From: Fidelibacterota bacterium
GTDB taxonomy: Bacteria > Fidelibacterota > UBA8477 > JABMPR01
Direction: 5' to 3'
DNA length: 64,000 bases
NCBI GenBank assembly: GCA_016784025.1
Contig: JADHVL010000009.1
Coordinates: 62,001 to 126,000, forward strand
This document shows positions 53,690 to 62,984 of the stretch, piece by piece; within the stretch, counting starts at the first letter, position 1, and every line of letters begins with the position of its first letter. A program made the translations under genes and the position numbers. The notes below the pieces were generated by a model that was given only the letters and a program-made list of their open reading frames with translations, ran no database searches and was not told the origin of the DNA.

Positions 53690-54718
53690 TTATCGTTTTT
53701 CAATTCCCAGACCAGGTTTATCCAGCAAAAGAATCTCACCAGACCTATTTCCAACACCTAGAAAAGGATCTTCCGCCAAGAGTACATTTCCATCCAAATC
53801 CAACCAACGGGCATAGGAAGCAAGTTGAGACATAGCGGTTATTCCAATTGAGGTTTCCACCATACAGCCCATCATGATATCAAAATTGTGTTTAAGCGAT
53901 AGCTCAACCATGCGGCGAGCATTGGTGAGTCCACCACATTTCATCAATTTGATGTTAATTCCATCGTAGGCACCAACTAAACCTGGTAGATCCTCAGGGC
54001 GAACCGAGTTTTCATCGGCAACCAGAGGCAGGGGTGAGAATTCTCTTAGCTCAGCAATATCATCCAGTTGATCTGATGGCATGGGTTGTTCCAGAAATTC
54101 AACATTCTCTTCCGCCAACCATTCCGTCCCACGCTTGGCCTGATCCACAGTTTTCCAACCCTCATTTACATCCACCCGGAGCACTTTATCTGTTTGGGCT
54201 CGGATTGCTTGCATAATGTCATGGTCATAATCGGTGCCCAGTTTGATTTTTAGAATGGGATAGGGGGTCGCTTCTTTGATTTTTTCTGGAATCACACTCA
54301 AATCCGAGATTCCAATTGTATAGGAAGAAGTGACCAAGTTCTTGCTTGCACCAAATAATTGCCAGAGGGGCTCACCCACTCTCTGTCCCAGTAAATCCCA
54401 AAACGCCGTATCAATTGCCGCCTGTAAGGAATAACTCTCTGGAAATACTCGTTCCAATGCATCTTGTCTGGACTCAGCATCTTCAAGAGGCAAAGCTAGT
54501 ATTTGGGATTTCCGCGCTTGGAGCAATTCCAGTATGGCATCGGGTCCTTTTTCATAACGCTTGGATGGAGCAGCTTCCCCGTAGGCGAGATGCTCACCAT
54601 CACTTAATTCCAGTATCACAACGTCATAATAACTTTCAGCACTCCGAGCAATTTTAAATTCAAATTTGGTAGTGATGCGTTTGATGTACCATTTCAATGA
54701 TAGAGTTGTAGTATTCAT
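53690..54718 (-). CDS. Dipeptide epimerase / N-acyl-D-glutamate racemase-like (enolase superfamily)
   Basis: A 342-residue enolase-superfamily enzyme of the L-Ala-D/L-Glu epimerase (YkfB/YcjG) type. The readable catalytic residues are the K-x-K in LKIKLGTDYD (about 155), metal ligands in LRVDVNEGW, EFLEQPMP and LVADENSVR, and the second base lysine in INIKLMKCGG. The C-terminal D-L-D (WLDLDGN) recalls the residue pair that binds the dipeptide amino group in such epimerases. It begins 7 bases after the DUF1611 gene. The same pairing is described for DgcN-DgcA of marine bacteria, where the epimerase-like partner racemises N-acetyl-D-glutamate; so either substrate is possible. Confidence 0.88.
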   Translation of the reverse strand: MNTTTLSLKWYIKRITTKFEFKIARSAESYYDVVILELSDGEHLAYGEAAPSKRYEKGPDAILELLQARKSQILALPLEDAESRQDALERVFPESYSLQAAIDTAFWDLLGQRVGEPLWQLFGASKNLVTSSYTIGISDLSVIPEKIKEATPYPILKIKLGTDYDHDIMQAIRAQTDKVLRVDVNEGWKTVDQAKRGTEWLAEENVEFLEQPMPSDQLDDIAELREFSPLPLVADENSVRPEDLPGLVGAYDGINIKLMKCGGLTNARRMVELSLKHNFDIMMGCMVETSIGITAMSQLASYARWLDLDGNVLLAEDPFLGVGNRSGEILLLDKPGLGIEKR

Positions 54719-54725
54719 AGTAATC

Positions 54726-55769
54726 CTATAAATTCTTTTCTGGGATGAGGTCTCGTAGAACCTTTTCAGCGATTATTCTCTTTGGTGCCTTCACCATGTC
54801 TTCAACAGGTAAACCTGTTTCTTCATAAATCGATTCGCAGGCTGTTTGACTTTCTCCATCGCTTAAGTCTTTCGAGTATAGATTTATTCCCAGCACAGAG
54901 GAGTCTTTGAAGGGTTTCATCAAGACTTCGTGAAGATGTATCACATCGCAGATACCAGGCAAAGGATGATCATAGTCATCAGTCAACCGACTTGGTTGGT
55001 GAGCCAGGACAAAGGCATCAGGCATAGAGCCGTGTATAAGACCCATGGTAACCGCGCTATAGCCCATATGTGTCACAGCGCCCTGGCCTTCAACTATGAT
55101 CAGGGGTGCCTGACCATCGACCTTATCTATTTCTGCCTCTGTGGCGCCATTGACGAAATCTGATATTACTGCATCAACCGCTACCCCCCTTTCAGATATC
55201 ATCATACCGGTTTGACCTGTACCGACAAATATTGAATCCAGTCCAATATCTTTCAAATGTTGCTGCAGGGTTAATGCCGTGGTCATTTTACCAACATTGG
55301 AATCAGAACCAATAGTGAGGATGACTTTTGATTTTCTTTGACGCCAATGGCCTTGAGCGATTTTCAAACCAGGAGGAGCTTTGCGAAGATCCCAAATAAG
55401 GTGATTGAATTGGCTTAATTCCTCAATATCACCAAGAAATTGATGTAAGCCCGCCCATACCTTTACTCCAGCCTCTAATGCAATTTTGAGTTCGGGAATC
55501 CAGTCAGGATCGACTGCACCCCCAATGGGAGCGATGCCAACTGCCAATGTGTCCGGTTTATAGTCCATAGCTTCTGACATATGGGCTACGATGGGAATGG
55601 GACCCCCATATCCCAAAACATCCTGTGCAGTCTGGCCTGCCTTGCTGGCGTCAACGAGGACACGAATTTCGTCATTTCTAAATAGAATCAATCCGTTAGC
55701 TGTTTTACTACCCAGAGCATGGAGACGATTCTGGGCGTAGAGAACGAATCTTCGTCGTTTTTGAACCAT
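54726..55769 (-). CDS. dgcN: DUF1611 family protein, probable DgcN-type D-glutamate N-acetyltransferase
   Basis: From the ATG at 55769 it is 347 residues: an N-terminal Rossmann-like half (LGYGGPIPIVAHMSEAMDYK, VGIAPIGGAVDPDW) and a P-loop-like half (ILTIGSDSNVGKMTTALTLQ near 190, then LIIVEGQGAVTHMGYSAVTMG). This is the DUF1611 layout. DgcN, a family member reported from marine bacteria, acetylates D-glutamate, and its partner DgcA (an enolase-superfamily racemase) inverts the product; the epimerase gene directly downstream here matches that pairing. An in-frame earlier start at 55886 would overlap the crotonase gene by 107 bases and adds residues with no family match. The family is firm; the exact reaction is inference. 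Confidence 0.8.
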   Translation of the reverse strand: MVQKRRRFVLYAQNRLHALGSKTANGLILFRNDEIRVLVDASKAGQTAQDVLGYGGPIPIVAHMSEAMDYKPDTLAVGIAPIGGAVDPDWIPELKIALEAGVKVWAGLHQFLGDIEELSQFNHLIWDLRKAPPGLKIAQGHWRQRKSKVILTIGSDSNVGKMTTALTLQQHLKDIGLDSIFVGTGQTGMMISERGVAVDAVISDFVNGATEAEIDKVDGQAPLIIVEGQGAVTHMGYSAVTMGLIHGSMPDAFVLAHQPSRLTDDYDHPLPGICDVIHLHEVLMKPFKDSSVLGINLYSKDLSDGESQTACESIYEETGLPVEDMVKAPKRIIAEKVLRDLIPEKNL

Positions 55770-55779
55770 CTGAGAAGAC

Positions 55780-56556
55780 TTAGCGATTTCTAAATTTTGG
55801 AGGGCGCCGCTCGATAAAGGCGGTGGCACCTTCGATTCGATCTTCGGTTTTAAAAACATCTCGAAAAGCCGAGGCTTCTTCCTCAAGACCTTCGATCAAG
55901 GTAGCTTCAATTCCCTGATAGACAGCTCTTAGGGTCAAAGCTTGCGCCTTTGGACCCTGAGCCATGAGCATTTCTGCATATTCCTCAACCTTTGATAACA
56001 ACTCTGCCTGAGGAAAAACGCCATTGACCAGACCCATCTGCAGTGCTTCATCAGCTTTGATCATTCTGCCGGAAAGCAGTAAATCCAATGCCCTGCCTCT
56101 ACCAATTAGACGTGGTAAACGTTGGGTTCCACCATATCCCGCAATGACACCTAGTTTTACTTCTGGTTGACCAAAAAGTGCGTTATCAGAGGCGAATCTT
56201 AGATGACATGAAAGGGCCAGCTCGCAACCTCCACCTAGTGCAAAGCCATTAATAGCAGCGAGGACAGGCTTAGAGCTTGATTCGATAAGCGAGAAAACAG
56301 TCTGACCACGTTTTGCGAAGTCCTGAGCCTCTTCAGGCGACATGGAAGGAAACTGGGTGATATCAGCCCCTGCGACAAAAGATTTTTCTCCTGCTCCTGT
56401 GACGACAATAACACGAACCGCCTCATTGCCCTTCAATTCCTGGAACGTTTCCTCCAGCTCATTGAGTACCACAGCATTCAAAGCGTTCAATTTTTCCGGC
56501 CTATCAAGTGTTATTGTAGCAATTCCACCTTTTATCTCAAGCTTAACGAAATCCAT
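55780..56556 (-). CDS. Enoyl-CoA hydratase/isomerase (crotonase) family
   Basis: A 258-residue crotonase-fold protein. The start is the ATG at 56556 (MDFVKLEIKG) with GGAGGT a few bases upstream; it shares its A with the trkH stop. The oxyanion-hole segments are KSFVAGADITQF (about 60-71) and ALGGGCELALSCHLR (about 105-120). Both catalytic glutamates of true hydratases are present, in GGCELA and GQPEVKLGVIAGYGGTQRL. It could serve beta-oxidation or butyryl-CoA metabolism; no other gene of those routes lies nearby. The gene sits between trkH and the DUF1611 gene without clear functional logic. Confidence 0.92.
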   Translation of the reverse strand: MDFVKLEIKGGIATITLDRPEKLNALNAVVLNELEETFQELKGNEAVRVIVVTGAGEKSFVAGADITQFPSMSPEEAQDFAKRGQTVFSLIESSSKPVLAAINGFALGGGCELALSCHLRFASDNALFGQPEVKLGVIAGYGGTQRLPRLIGRGRALDLLLSGRMIKADEALQMGLVNGVFPQAELLSKVEEYAEMLMAQGPKAQALTLRAVYQGIEATLIEGLEEEASAFRDVFKTEDRIEGATAFIERRPPKFRNR

Positions 56557-58052
56557 CAGGACCTCCAAAAATGACGATTAAATAAGACGACTACAGTAAG
56601 AACCTCCAAACGACCCAACATCATCACAAATGCCATCGCCCACTTCTCAAAGTCGCTGAAAAAGGAATAGTTATCAGTGGGACCAACATTTGCCAGACCA
56701 GGTCCGATGTTACATAACATGGATATAGATGCTGTAGCGCTGGTAACTAAATCATGGCCGAATCCAGTGAGGAAAAATGCAAACCCTACAAATATCACCA
56801 TGAAGAATAGGAGAAATGTGGTTGTATTACGAACGGCATCATCATCAACGAATTGATTGCGTAGTTTAATTGGTAAGTAAGCTCGGGGATGGATCATCCT
56901 TCGAAGCTCTGTGATAGCCATCTTGGTAAAAAGTAGAATTCGAATAGCCTTGATACCTCCGCCAGTCGAGCCGGCCATACCACCAACAAACATGAGTCCA
57001 AATAGAATAAATTGGGCATAATATGACCATTGTTCAAAATCAGCTGTAACAAATCCCGTTGTGGTAATAATAGAAACAACTTGAAAAGCAGCTTGTCTCA
57101 GGGGTTCCGCTTTGAAAGCCAGAATTGCCATACTTTCCCCTTCATAAAAGGAAGAGAGATAGAAATCCGCTAACATAAAAGCCAGGGCCATGCCCATGAT
57201 ACTCATCCAGAATTGCCATTCACGACTCCTGAAATAGCGTATGACCTTGCCCTGTAGCCCAAAATAGTGAAGCGAAAAGTTGGTTCCTGCGAGAACCATG
57301 AAAAAGATGATCACCCAGTCGACATAGGCGCTCTGAAAATGAGCGATGGATGCGTTTTTAGTCGAAAAACCCCCAGTGGCCATGGTACCGAATGTATGGC
57401 AGGCGGAATCGAACCAATCCATGGGACCAATCCATAACGCAATAAATTCTGCTACTGAGATGAGGGCATAGACGGCATAGAGTAATTTAGCGGTTTCAGA
57501 GATCCTGGGAGTGATTTTGTCACTCACTGGACCAGGAGCCTCAGCAGCGAAGAGCAAAGTTCCACTTCTTCCTGACAGGGGCATGACAGTCACCGTAAAA
57601 ACAATAATCCCCATCCCACCTAACCAGTGGGTAAAACTTCTCCAAAAGAGTATCCCATGGGGTAAACTCTCAATATCTGTCAAAATGGATGCCCCAGTGG
57701 TGGTGAATCCTGACATCGCTTCGAAAAAGCAATCTGTATAGGACATATCTGTGACAAAAAACATGGGAAGTGCACCAAAGAGGGAGGCAGACACCCAGCT
57801 TAAGCTAACACTGAGAAAGACCTGCCGAGGAGCCAGGACATGCTTATGGCGAGTGAAAATATACCCGAGACCACCAACGGAAAGTGTGATGATCATTGCT
57901 TCTAGAATTGCAATACTGTCTCCATCACCATATGCCAGGGCAACCAATAGCGACAACCCCATAGATAACCCGATAAAAAGGGTCAGGGCAGACAACACAT
58001 TCAGTGTTGGGATGAGGCTGAAACGTTTAGTTGAATAGTGCTTCGACATCAT
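56556..58052 (-). CDS. trkH: Trk-type potassium uptake membrane subunit
   Basis: The K+-conducting inner-membrane subunit of the Trk/Ktr system. Its 498 residues contain about ten membrane helices arranged as four pore modules; selectivity-type segments are readable as SGFTTTGASIL, GTMATGGFSTKNASI, ITTTGFVTADFEQW and the last near LCNIGPGLANVGP. The partner regulatory subunit TrkA is encoded just upstream with a 26-base overlap, and the stop shares a base with the crotonase start. The pair is complete. Confidence 0.95.
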   Translation of the reverse strand: MMSKHYSTKRFSLIPTLNVLSALTLFIGLSMGLSLLVALAYGDGDSIAILEAMIITLSVGGLGYIFTRHKHVLAPRQVFLSVSLSWVSASLFGALPMFFVTDMSYTDCFFEAMSGFTTTGASILTDIESLPHGILFWRSFTHWLGGMGIIVFTVTVMPLSGRSGTLLFAAEAPGPVSDKITPRISETAKLLYAVYALISVAEFIALWIGPMDWFDSACHTFGTMATGGFSTKNASIAHFQSAYVDWVIIFFMVLAGTNFSLHYFGLQGKVIRYFRSREWQFWMSIMGMALAFMLADFYLSSFYEGESMAILAFKAEPLRQAAFQVVSIITTTGFVTADFEQWSYYAQFILFGLMFVGGMAGSTGGGIKAIRILLFTKMAITELRRMIHPRAYLPIKLRNQFVDDDAVRNTTTFLLFFMVIFVGFAFFLTGFGHDLVTSATASISMLCNIGPGLANVGPTDNYSFFSDFEKWAMAFVMMLGRLEVLTVVVLFNRHFWRS

Positions 58053-59379
58053 TTACTCGTGAAGCTCTGGCAAATACAATGGCACGATCACCTGCTTCGA
58101 TAATACTTTTCCCTGTGGCAATTTCCTCATGCGCCCCTTTTATAATACCCCCAACAACGGCATCTGGTGGAAAATCAACTTCTTCAAGGGGAACACCAAT
58201 AATTTTACTGTTTGGCGAGGGTGAAAGTTCGATGACCTCCGTATCAATGCCTTCAAGCATCATGACAGAGTGAACTTGTCCTCTCACTACGTAGCGCATA
58301 AAGGCGTCAACAGTTGAAAGGTTTTTACTGACTACAGAATTTATTCCCAATCCTTTTACCAGCGGTAAATAGTCTGGTGAATTAATATGGACGATAACCT
58401 TGTCTACGCCCTTCTTCTTGGCAATCAAACCGGCAAACAAGTTGGTCGTCTCATCATCAGTCAAGGTGATCAATGCATCAAAATCGCTGATACCTTCACT
58501 CTCGAGAAAATCTACATCCAGGCCATCTGCATGAAGGAGCAGTACATCAGGCAATTCCTTAGCAGCTTTAAGTAATTTCTCTTTCCGGTGGTCTACCAGG
58601 CGGACGCTAAACTGATCTTTCAAATTAGAAGCTACGAGCCGACCTAATTTTCCAGCTCCCATGATCAGAACTGTCTTAATCATTTTCTTCTGTTTAAAAC
58701 CACAAAGTCGATACATGTCTTTGAGTTTATCCTTCAAACAGACGATGAATATTTTATCACCAGGTTGAAAGACATGATCACCACCAGGAATGATGGTCTC
58801 TCCGTCTCTATCGATAGCCACAGTGCGGAATGGTAGCTCAGTATATGTAGCTCCCAATTCCCTCAGAGATTTATGCATCAAATCGCAGGTATCAGTTGGG
58901 GTAAGTGCTACCATGTAGACCCGACCATGATTATATGTCATGATTTCCTGGGCTGTGGCGTGCTGTATGAGGTGTTGAATTTCCCGGGCGGCGATTTGCT
59001 CGGGATTAATGACTTTTTCAATTCCCAGCTCAGCCAAATCCAGGAGAGCATCCTTCTTCTGGTAATCACCACTTCGGACCCGAGCCAATATTTTGGCATC
59101 AGGATTCATTTTATTCGCCTTCATAGAGGCGATTATATTGATTTCATCGATTCGAGTTACGGCTAAAAATAAATCAGCACCCGCTACCTGAGCATCTTCC
59201 AAGGTGTTGGATTGAGCGCCATTACCCTCGATTACCAGTGCATCAAGTTCCTGTTTGGCTCTCTGCACTTTTTCAGGGTCAACATCAATAATGCTGATGT
59301 CATTCCCCATTTCAGCCAGAGTTTTGGCCAGGTAAAACCCAACACTTCCAGCACCGACGATGACGATCTTCTTTTTCAT
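58027..59379 (-). CDS. trkA: Trk potassium uptake regulatory subunit
   Basis: A cytoplasmic nucleotide-binding regulator that forms the gating ring of TrkH. The 450 residues are two tandem RCK units, each a Rossmann (TrkA-N) plus TrkA-C domain: the first opens KIVIVGAGSVGFYLAKTLAE (residues 4-23), the second opens TVLIMGAGKLGRLVASNLKD near residue 232. Conserved GNGAQSNTLEDAQV and EEATNLFAGLIAK-like DDETTNLFAGLIAK stretches are present. It overlaps trkH by 26 bases, so the two are translationally coupled. Confidence 0.96.
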   Translation of the reverse strand: MKKKIVIVGAGSVGFYLAKTLAEMGNDISIIDVDPEKVQRAKQELDALVIEGNGAQSNTLEDAQVAGADLFLAVTRIDEINIIASMKANKMNPDAKILARVRSGDYQKKDALLDLAELGIEKVINPEQIAAREIQHLIQHATAQEIMTYNHGRVYMVALTPTDTCDLMHKSLRELGATYTELPFRTVAIDRDGETIIPGGDHVFQPGDKIFIVCLKDKLKDMYRLCGFKQKKMIKTVLIMGAGKLGRLVASNLKDQFSVRLVDHRKEKLLKAAKELPDVLLLHADGLDVDFLESEGISDFDALITLTDDETTNLFAGLIAKKKGVDKVIVHINSPDYLPLVKGLGINSVVSKNLSTVDAFMRYVVRGQVHSVMMLEGIDTEVIELSPSPNSKIIGVPLEEVDFPPDAVVGGIIKGAHEEIATGKSIIEAGDRAIVFARASRVNDVEALFN

Positions 59380-59381
59380 AA

Positions 59382-60407
59382 TTAACCTAACACTTGTTTA
59401 AGAATTTCGATGGAGCGGAGCAGCTGTTCCTGGTGAAAGTCGAGGTGAGTAACGAGACGAATTCGATGATCATTGACCACCGACACCAACAAACCTGCTT
59501 GTTTGAATTTCAGCTCTACCTCTGCTGTATTGCCATCTGGAAATGCTAATAAAACAATATTCGTCTGGGTCCAGGCAATATCATTTTCCAGATATCCCAT
59601 TTCCAGGCAGGTTTCTGCCAGAGTTTTTGCACGCTGATGATCATCAGCAAGGCGTTCAATATGATGATCGAGAGCATATAATCCAGCAGCTGCCAGAATT
59701 CCAATTTGTCTCATTCCACCACCAAACATTTTTCGAAATCGATGCGCCCTATTGATACACCCAGCATCACCTACCAGAACAGAGCCCACAGGCGCCCCGA
59801 GGCCTTTAGATAAACACAGACTTACTGAATTAAAGTGATCCCCGAATGCACTGGGATCAAGACCACTTGCTATGACAGCATTCATGAGACGCGCACCATC
59901 AAGATGCATGCGAATATTCTGGCTAGCTGCATAAGCGGCAATGTCCTCAATGACCGGCAAGGGATAGACCACTCCGCCTGCTCGATTGTGAGTATTTTCC
60001 AAAGTAATGAGTCTGGTCTGGGCATAATGATGATCAGTAGGTCGCATTGCCCCTGCAATCTGTTCCAAGGTAAGTATGCCGTGGTCTGCCAGAAGAGGAT
60101 GTAGCTGGACACCACTTAGCAGGGCTGGTCCCCCACCTTCGTAATTGAAAATGTGTGAATTATACTCACAGATGACCTCATCGCCAGGTTGGGTCTGGCT
60201 ACGTATTGCCAGCTGATTGCTCATGGTTCCTGAGGGTACAAATAGCCCAGCTTCTTTCCCCAGCATATTGGCGACACGCTCCTGAAGCTCATTGACGAGA
60301 CGATCTTCTCCATAAACATCATCTCCAACCTCTGCCTGATACATGGCAGTTCGCATGCCCCCAGTGGGACGCGTGACTGTATCAGATCGTAGATCGATAT
60401 AACTCAT
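59382..60407 (-). CDS. ltaE: Low-specificity L-threonine aldolase
   Basis: PLP-dependent enzyme that splits L-threonine/allo-threonine into glycine and acetaldehyde. The 341 residues match the family. Recognisable parts are IDLRSDTVTRPTGGMR at the N-terminus, GDDVYGEDRLVNELQERVA, ENTHNRAGGVVYPLP, HLDGARLMNA and the PLP lysine in LCLSKGLGAPVGSVLVG near residue 200. The ATG overlaps the stop of the cohesin-like lipoprotein gene (TAATG) and it is followed by trkA after 2 bases, placing it in a long minus-strand unit. Confidence 0.95.
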   Translation of the reverse strand: MSYIDLRSDTVTRPTGGMRTAMYQAEVGDDVYGEDRLVNELQERVANMLGKEAGLFVPSGTMSNQLAIRSQTQPGDEVICEYNSHIFNYEGGGPALLSGVQLHPLLADHGILTLEQIAGAMRPTDHHYAQTRLITLENTHNRAGGVVYPLPVIEDIAAYAASQNIRMHLDGARLMNAVIASGLDPSAFGDHFNSVSLCLSKGLGAPVGSVLVGDAGCINRAHRFRKMFGGGMRQIGILAAAGLYALDHHIERLADDHQRAKTLAETCLEMGYLENDIAWTQTNIVLLAFPDGNTAEVELKFKQAGLLVSVVNDHRIRLVTHLDFHQEQLLRSIEILKQVLG

Positions 60408-60895
60408 TAGCGATTAATCTTCAGCTTTGCGTGTAAAACAGGAATTTCATAGGCAATGGCGCTGGGTCCTGCAAAGATGGCATCTTTGAACGCCAGTGTG
60501 AAAACTGATGCATCTGGATCAGTAATTCTCACAGGGATCATCATGATGGTGGGATCTGATGTATTGAAGACATCACCCGTCATGCTAAATATGAGGACTT
60601 TCATCTCGCCCCGACCGCCCTCGCTAGCTGAAATGGTGAAACTGGGATTTGTTGCTGTTAAGCTGGGCTTGATTACCTGACCAACATTTGGGTCCCAGGT
60701 GAGGGTGAATTGCATACCCTTGATAATATCCTCTGTTTTCATCAAGACAGGAATATCTACTCCTTCATCAGCGGCATTAATGCTGGAAGCTGTGACCCCA
60801 AAACCGGGATTACTCAGTTCAACCTGCTGAACTTCCTGTGAACAGGATAGAAAAATTAATAGTGTTGTGGCAAGTAAGCTAATTTTCAGGCGCAT
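60407..60895 (-). CDS. Small lipoprotein with a cohesin-like domain
   Basis: A 162-residue protein that starts MRLKISLLATTLLIFLSCSQ, a lipoprotein signal with the modified cysteine near residue 18. The mature part reads VDIPVLMKTEDIIKGMQFTL, followed by TWDPNVGQV and later PTIMMIPVRITDPDASVFTLAF, the beta-sandwich pattern of cohesin-type domains (as in anchoring proteins of cell-surface enzyme complexes, and commonly found alone in FCB secreted proteins). It lies 6 bases after recN and overlaps ltaE. No dockerin-bearing partner is visible here. The function is unknown. Confidence 0.75.
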   Translation of the reverse strand: MRLKISLLATTLLIFLSCSQEVQQVELSNPGFGVTASSINAADEGVDIPVLMKTEDIIKGMQFTLTWDPNVGQVIKPSLTATNPSFTISASEGGRGEMKVLIFSMTGDVFNTSDPTIMMIPVRITDPDASVFTLAFKDAIFAGPSAIAYEIPVLHAKLKINR

Positions 60896-60901
60896 GTGAG
60901 A

Positions 60902-62593
60902 TCAATCCTCTTGTATTAGTAATTCTTTTGCAGCCAGGAGAGTCGTCTCTCCAGGGGCTCCATCACCGATGAGTGTGGCTATTTCATTTATCCGTTCGTT
61001 TTCATCTAGTCTTTTAACCCGGGTAACCGTTCTCTCATTGATGAGATGTTTTTCAACTCGGAAATGGCTATCTGCCAAACTCGCTATCTGGGGTAAGTGT
61101 GTAATACTAATGAGCTGGTGATGTCGTCCAAGATCTTTAAGCTCAGCACCAACGACGCGGGCTATTCGACCGGAAATACCCGTATCAATTTCATCGAAAA
61201 TGACGGTTCCAATCCCATCTTTGCCAGACATGGCCGACTTAATGGAAAGCATGATGCGACTAATCTCACCACCTGAAGCAATGCGGGCCAGCGGTCTTAA
61301 GGGCTCCCCAGGATTTGCCTGCATCCAGAATACAATTTTGTCCATACCATTCACATCAGCTTTGAATTGTTTGCTCTTGAGCTCAACCAGTCCACCTGCT
61401 TGCTCTTCCTGGCTTACTTCAATTTCAAACCGGGCTCTTGGAATGCCAAGATGGCTCAATTTTTCCACCACAGCCTTAGATAAAATTGAGGCTTCTTTTT
61501 TGCGATGGTCACTCAATGCATGGCAGGCTTTAGAATAAGCTTGTGTGTGTTGCTTGATTGATTGAGTGAGTTCTTCCTTGCTCCAGTCCGGGTCATCCTG
61601 TTTTTCAAGTCGAATTCGAATCTCTTCCCAATAGGTCAGTAATTCAGGATAGGATCGATTGTACTTCTGGCATAGTCTACCCAATATTCTGACGCGAGAC
61701 TCAACTTCGCTCAAGCGTTGCGGGTCAGCTTGAACTTCTTTTTCGTATTCAGATGCAAAATCAGCTATTTCCTGCAAAGTGACGCGGGCAGCCAGTGCCT
61801 CAGGTAAAAATGTGGCAGCAGTCCCGGTGTAGGTACTTAAACCCTCCAATTGTCTAATAATGGTGTTCAAGCGTTCCAGGGCGGAGCCATCCGAACCATC
61901 AACCTCTTTAAACAGAGCAGAGGCTTGTTCGCTGATCGTCAACGCATTTTCCAGAACACGACGTTCTTTTTCCAGCTCATCCAACTCATTAGGCTGAGGA
62001 TTAATTTCATTCAGCTCCTGGAGTTGAAAAGCATAGAGTTGAAATTGTTCATTTCTGCTCGAAGCCGTTTTTTCTCTTTCGTGCAATTCCCGAATCAGAG
62101 CACTCAGGGTGTGATAATTATCGGCAACGGATTGTTTTAAGTCATTGCTTTCGGCAAACTGATCTAAAAAATCAACATGGTGTTCTTCATTAAGCAGATA
62201 TTGATGCTCGTGTTGACCGTGGAGGTCTACCAGTAGATCACCCAATTCCTTGAGTTCCTGAACTGTGCGAGATTGGCCATTGATCCAGACTTTAGAGTTG
62301 CCTTGAAGTCGAATCTCTCGCTTTACTGTGATGGTGCTGACATCGAATCCCTGGGAGGCGAGTTTTTTCAATTCAGATGGTTTTACTTCAAAAACTGCTT
62401 CCACAATCGCATTGGGATAGCCATCACGTATGAAATCTTTGAAGGCTCTCTCCCCCAGAACAATGCTCAAGGCATCAACAATGAGTGATTTTCCTACTCC
62501 GGTTTCACCGGTAATCACATTCAAGCCCGTGTCAAAACTTACATTGGCTTCATCTACAATGGCAAAATTTTCGATATGTAGACTTTTAAGCAT
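60902..62593 (-). CDS. recN: DNA repair protein RecN
   Basis: An SMC-like ATPase that aids double-strand break repair. The 563 residues have the Walker A motif GETGVGKSLIVDALSIVLGE near 30-50, a long coiled coil (about 150-350), the signature segment LRPLARIASGGEISRIMLS near 435, and Walker B as TVIFDEIDTGISGRIA near 465, followed by LISITHLPQIASLAD. The ATG overlaps the end of the VanZ-like gene by 8 bases. It is complete. Confidence 0.96.
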   Translation of the reverse strand: MLKSLHIENFAIVDEANVSFDTGLNVITGETGVGKSLIVDALSIVLGERAFKDFIRDGYPNAIVEAVFEVKPSELKKLASQGFDVSTITVKREIRLQGNSKVWINGQSRTVQELKELGDLLVDLHGQHEHQYLLNEEHHVDFLDQFAESNDLKQSVADNYHTLSALIRELHEREKTASSRNEQFQLYAFQLQELNEINPQPNELDELEKERRVLENALTISEQASALFKEVDGSDGSALERLNTIIRQLEGLSTYTGTAATFLPEALAARVTLQEIADFASEYEKEVQADPQRLSEVESRVRILGRLCQKYNRSYPELLTYWEEIRIRLEKQDDPDWSKEELTQSIKQHTQAYSKACHALSDHRKKEASILSKAVVEKLSHLGIPRARFEIEVSQEEQAGGLVELKSKQFKADVNGMDKIVFWMQANPGEPLRPLARIASGGEISRIMLSIKSAMSGKDGIGTVIFDEIDTGISGRIARVVGAELKDLGRHHQLISITHLPQIASLADSHFRVEKHLINERTVTRVKRLDENERINEIATLIGDGAPGETTLLAAKELLIQED

Positions 62594-62984
62594 GCTTTCT
62601 TAGGTGCTCCAAAAAGGGAATTTTCATGAGTAGGGAGAAAGTAATAATGGAAAGAATAACACCAAATATATCTGCAACCACATCTTCTATGGTTGAGTAG
62701 CGGCTAGGTATAAAAGACTGATAGAATTCATCAGCCATAGCTGAAAGTGCTCCGATACTCACAGCAAGACGATAAGATGGTTTTAGTTCACTCCAGGGTT
62801 TATCTCTCATGACAGCCCAGATCAATGTCACACCGTAGAGATTGTATTCTACTAAATGAAGGAGAAAATCATCAAATCCCCAGGAATAGTTGGATACCAC
62901 GCGCTGATTCAGACTGGATAATGCAAAAATGAGGATCACATACAAAACCGCTGGAGAATAATATTTAATTCGGTAGGGCACCAT
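62586..62984 (-). CDS. VanZ-like membrane protein
   Basis: A 132-residue protein with about four membrane helices (roughly 9-25, 36-60, 75-92, 103-122) and the VanZ-like pattern: FALSSLNQRVVSNYSWGFDDFLLHLVEYNLYG near the front (H-x-E like pair in DFLLHLVEY) and LSAMADEFYQSFIPSRYSTIEDVVADIFGV at the back, where DEFYQSFIPSR is the family's best-kept segment. VanZ of enterococci gives low teicoplanin resistance, but most relatives have no known role. It overlaps recN by 8 bases and the NnrD-type gene by 20 bases. Confidence 0.85.
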   Translation of the reverse strand: MVPYRIKYYSPAVLYVILIFALSSLNQRVVSNYSWGFDDFLLHLVEYNLYGVTLIWAVMRDKPWSELKPSYRLAVSIGALSAMADEFYQSFIPSRYSTIEDVVADIFGVILSIITFSLLMKIPFLEHLRKHA

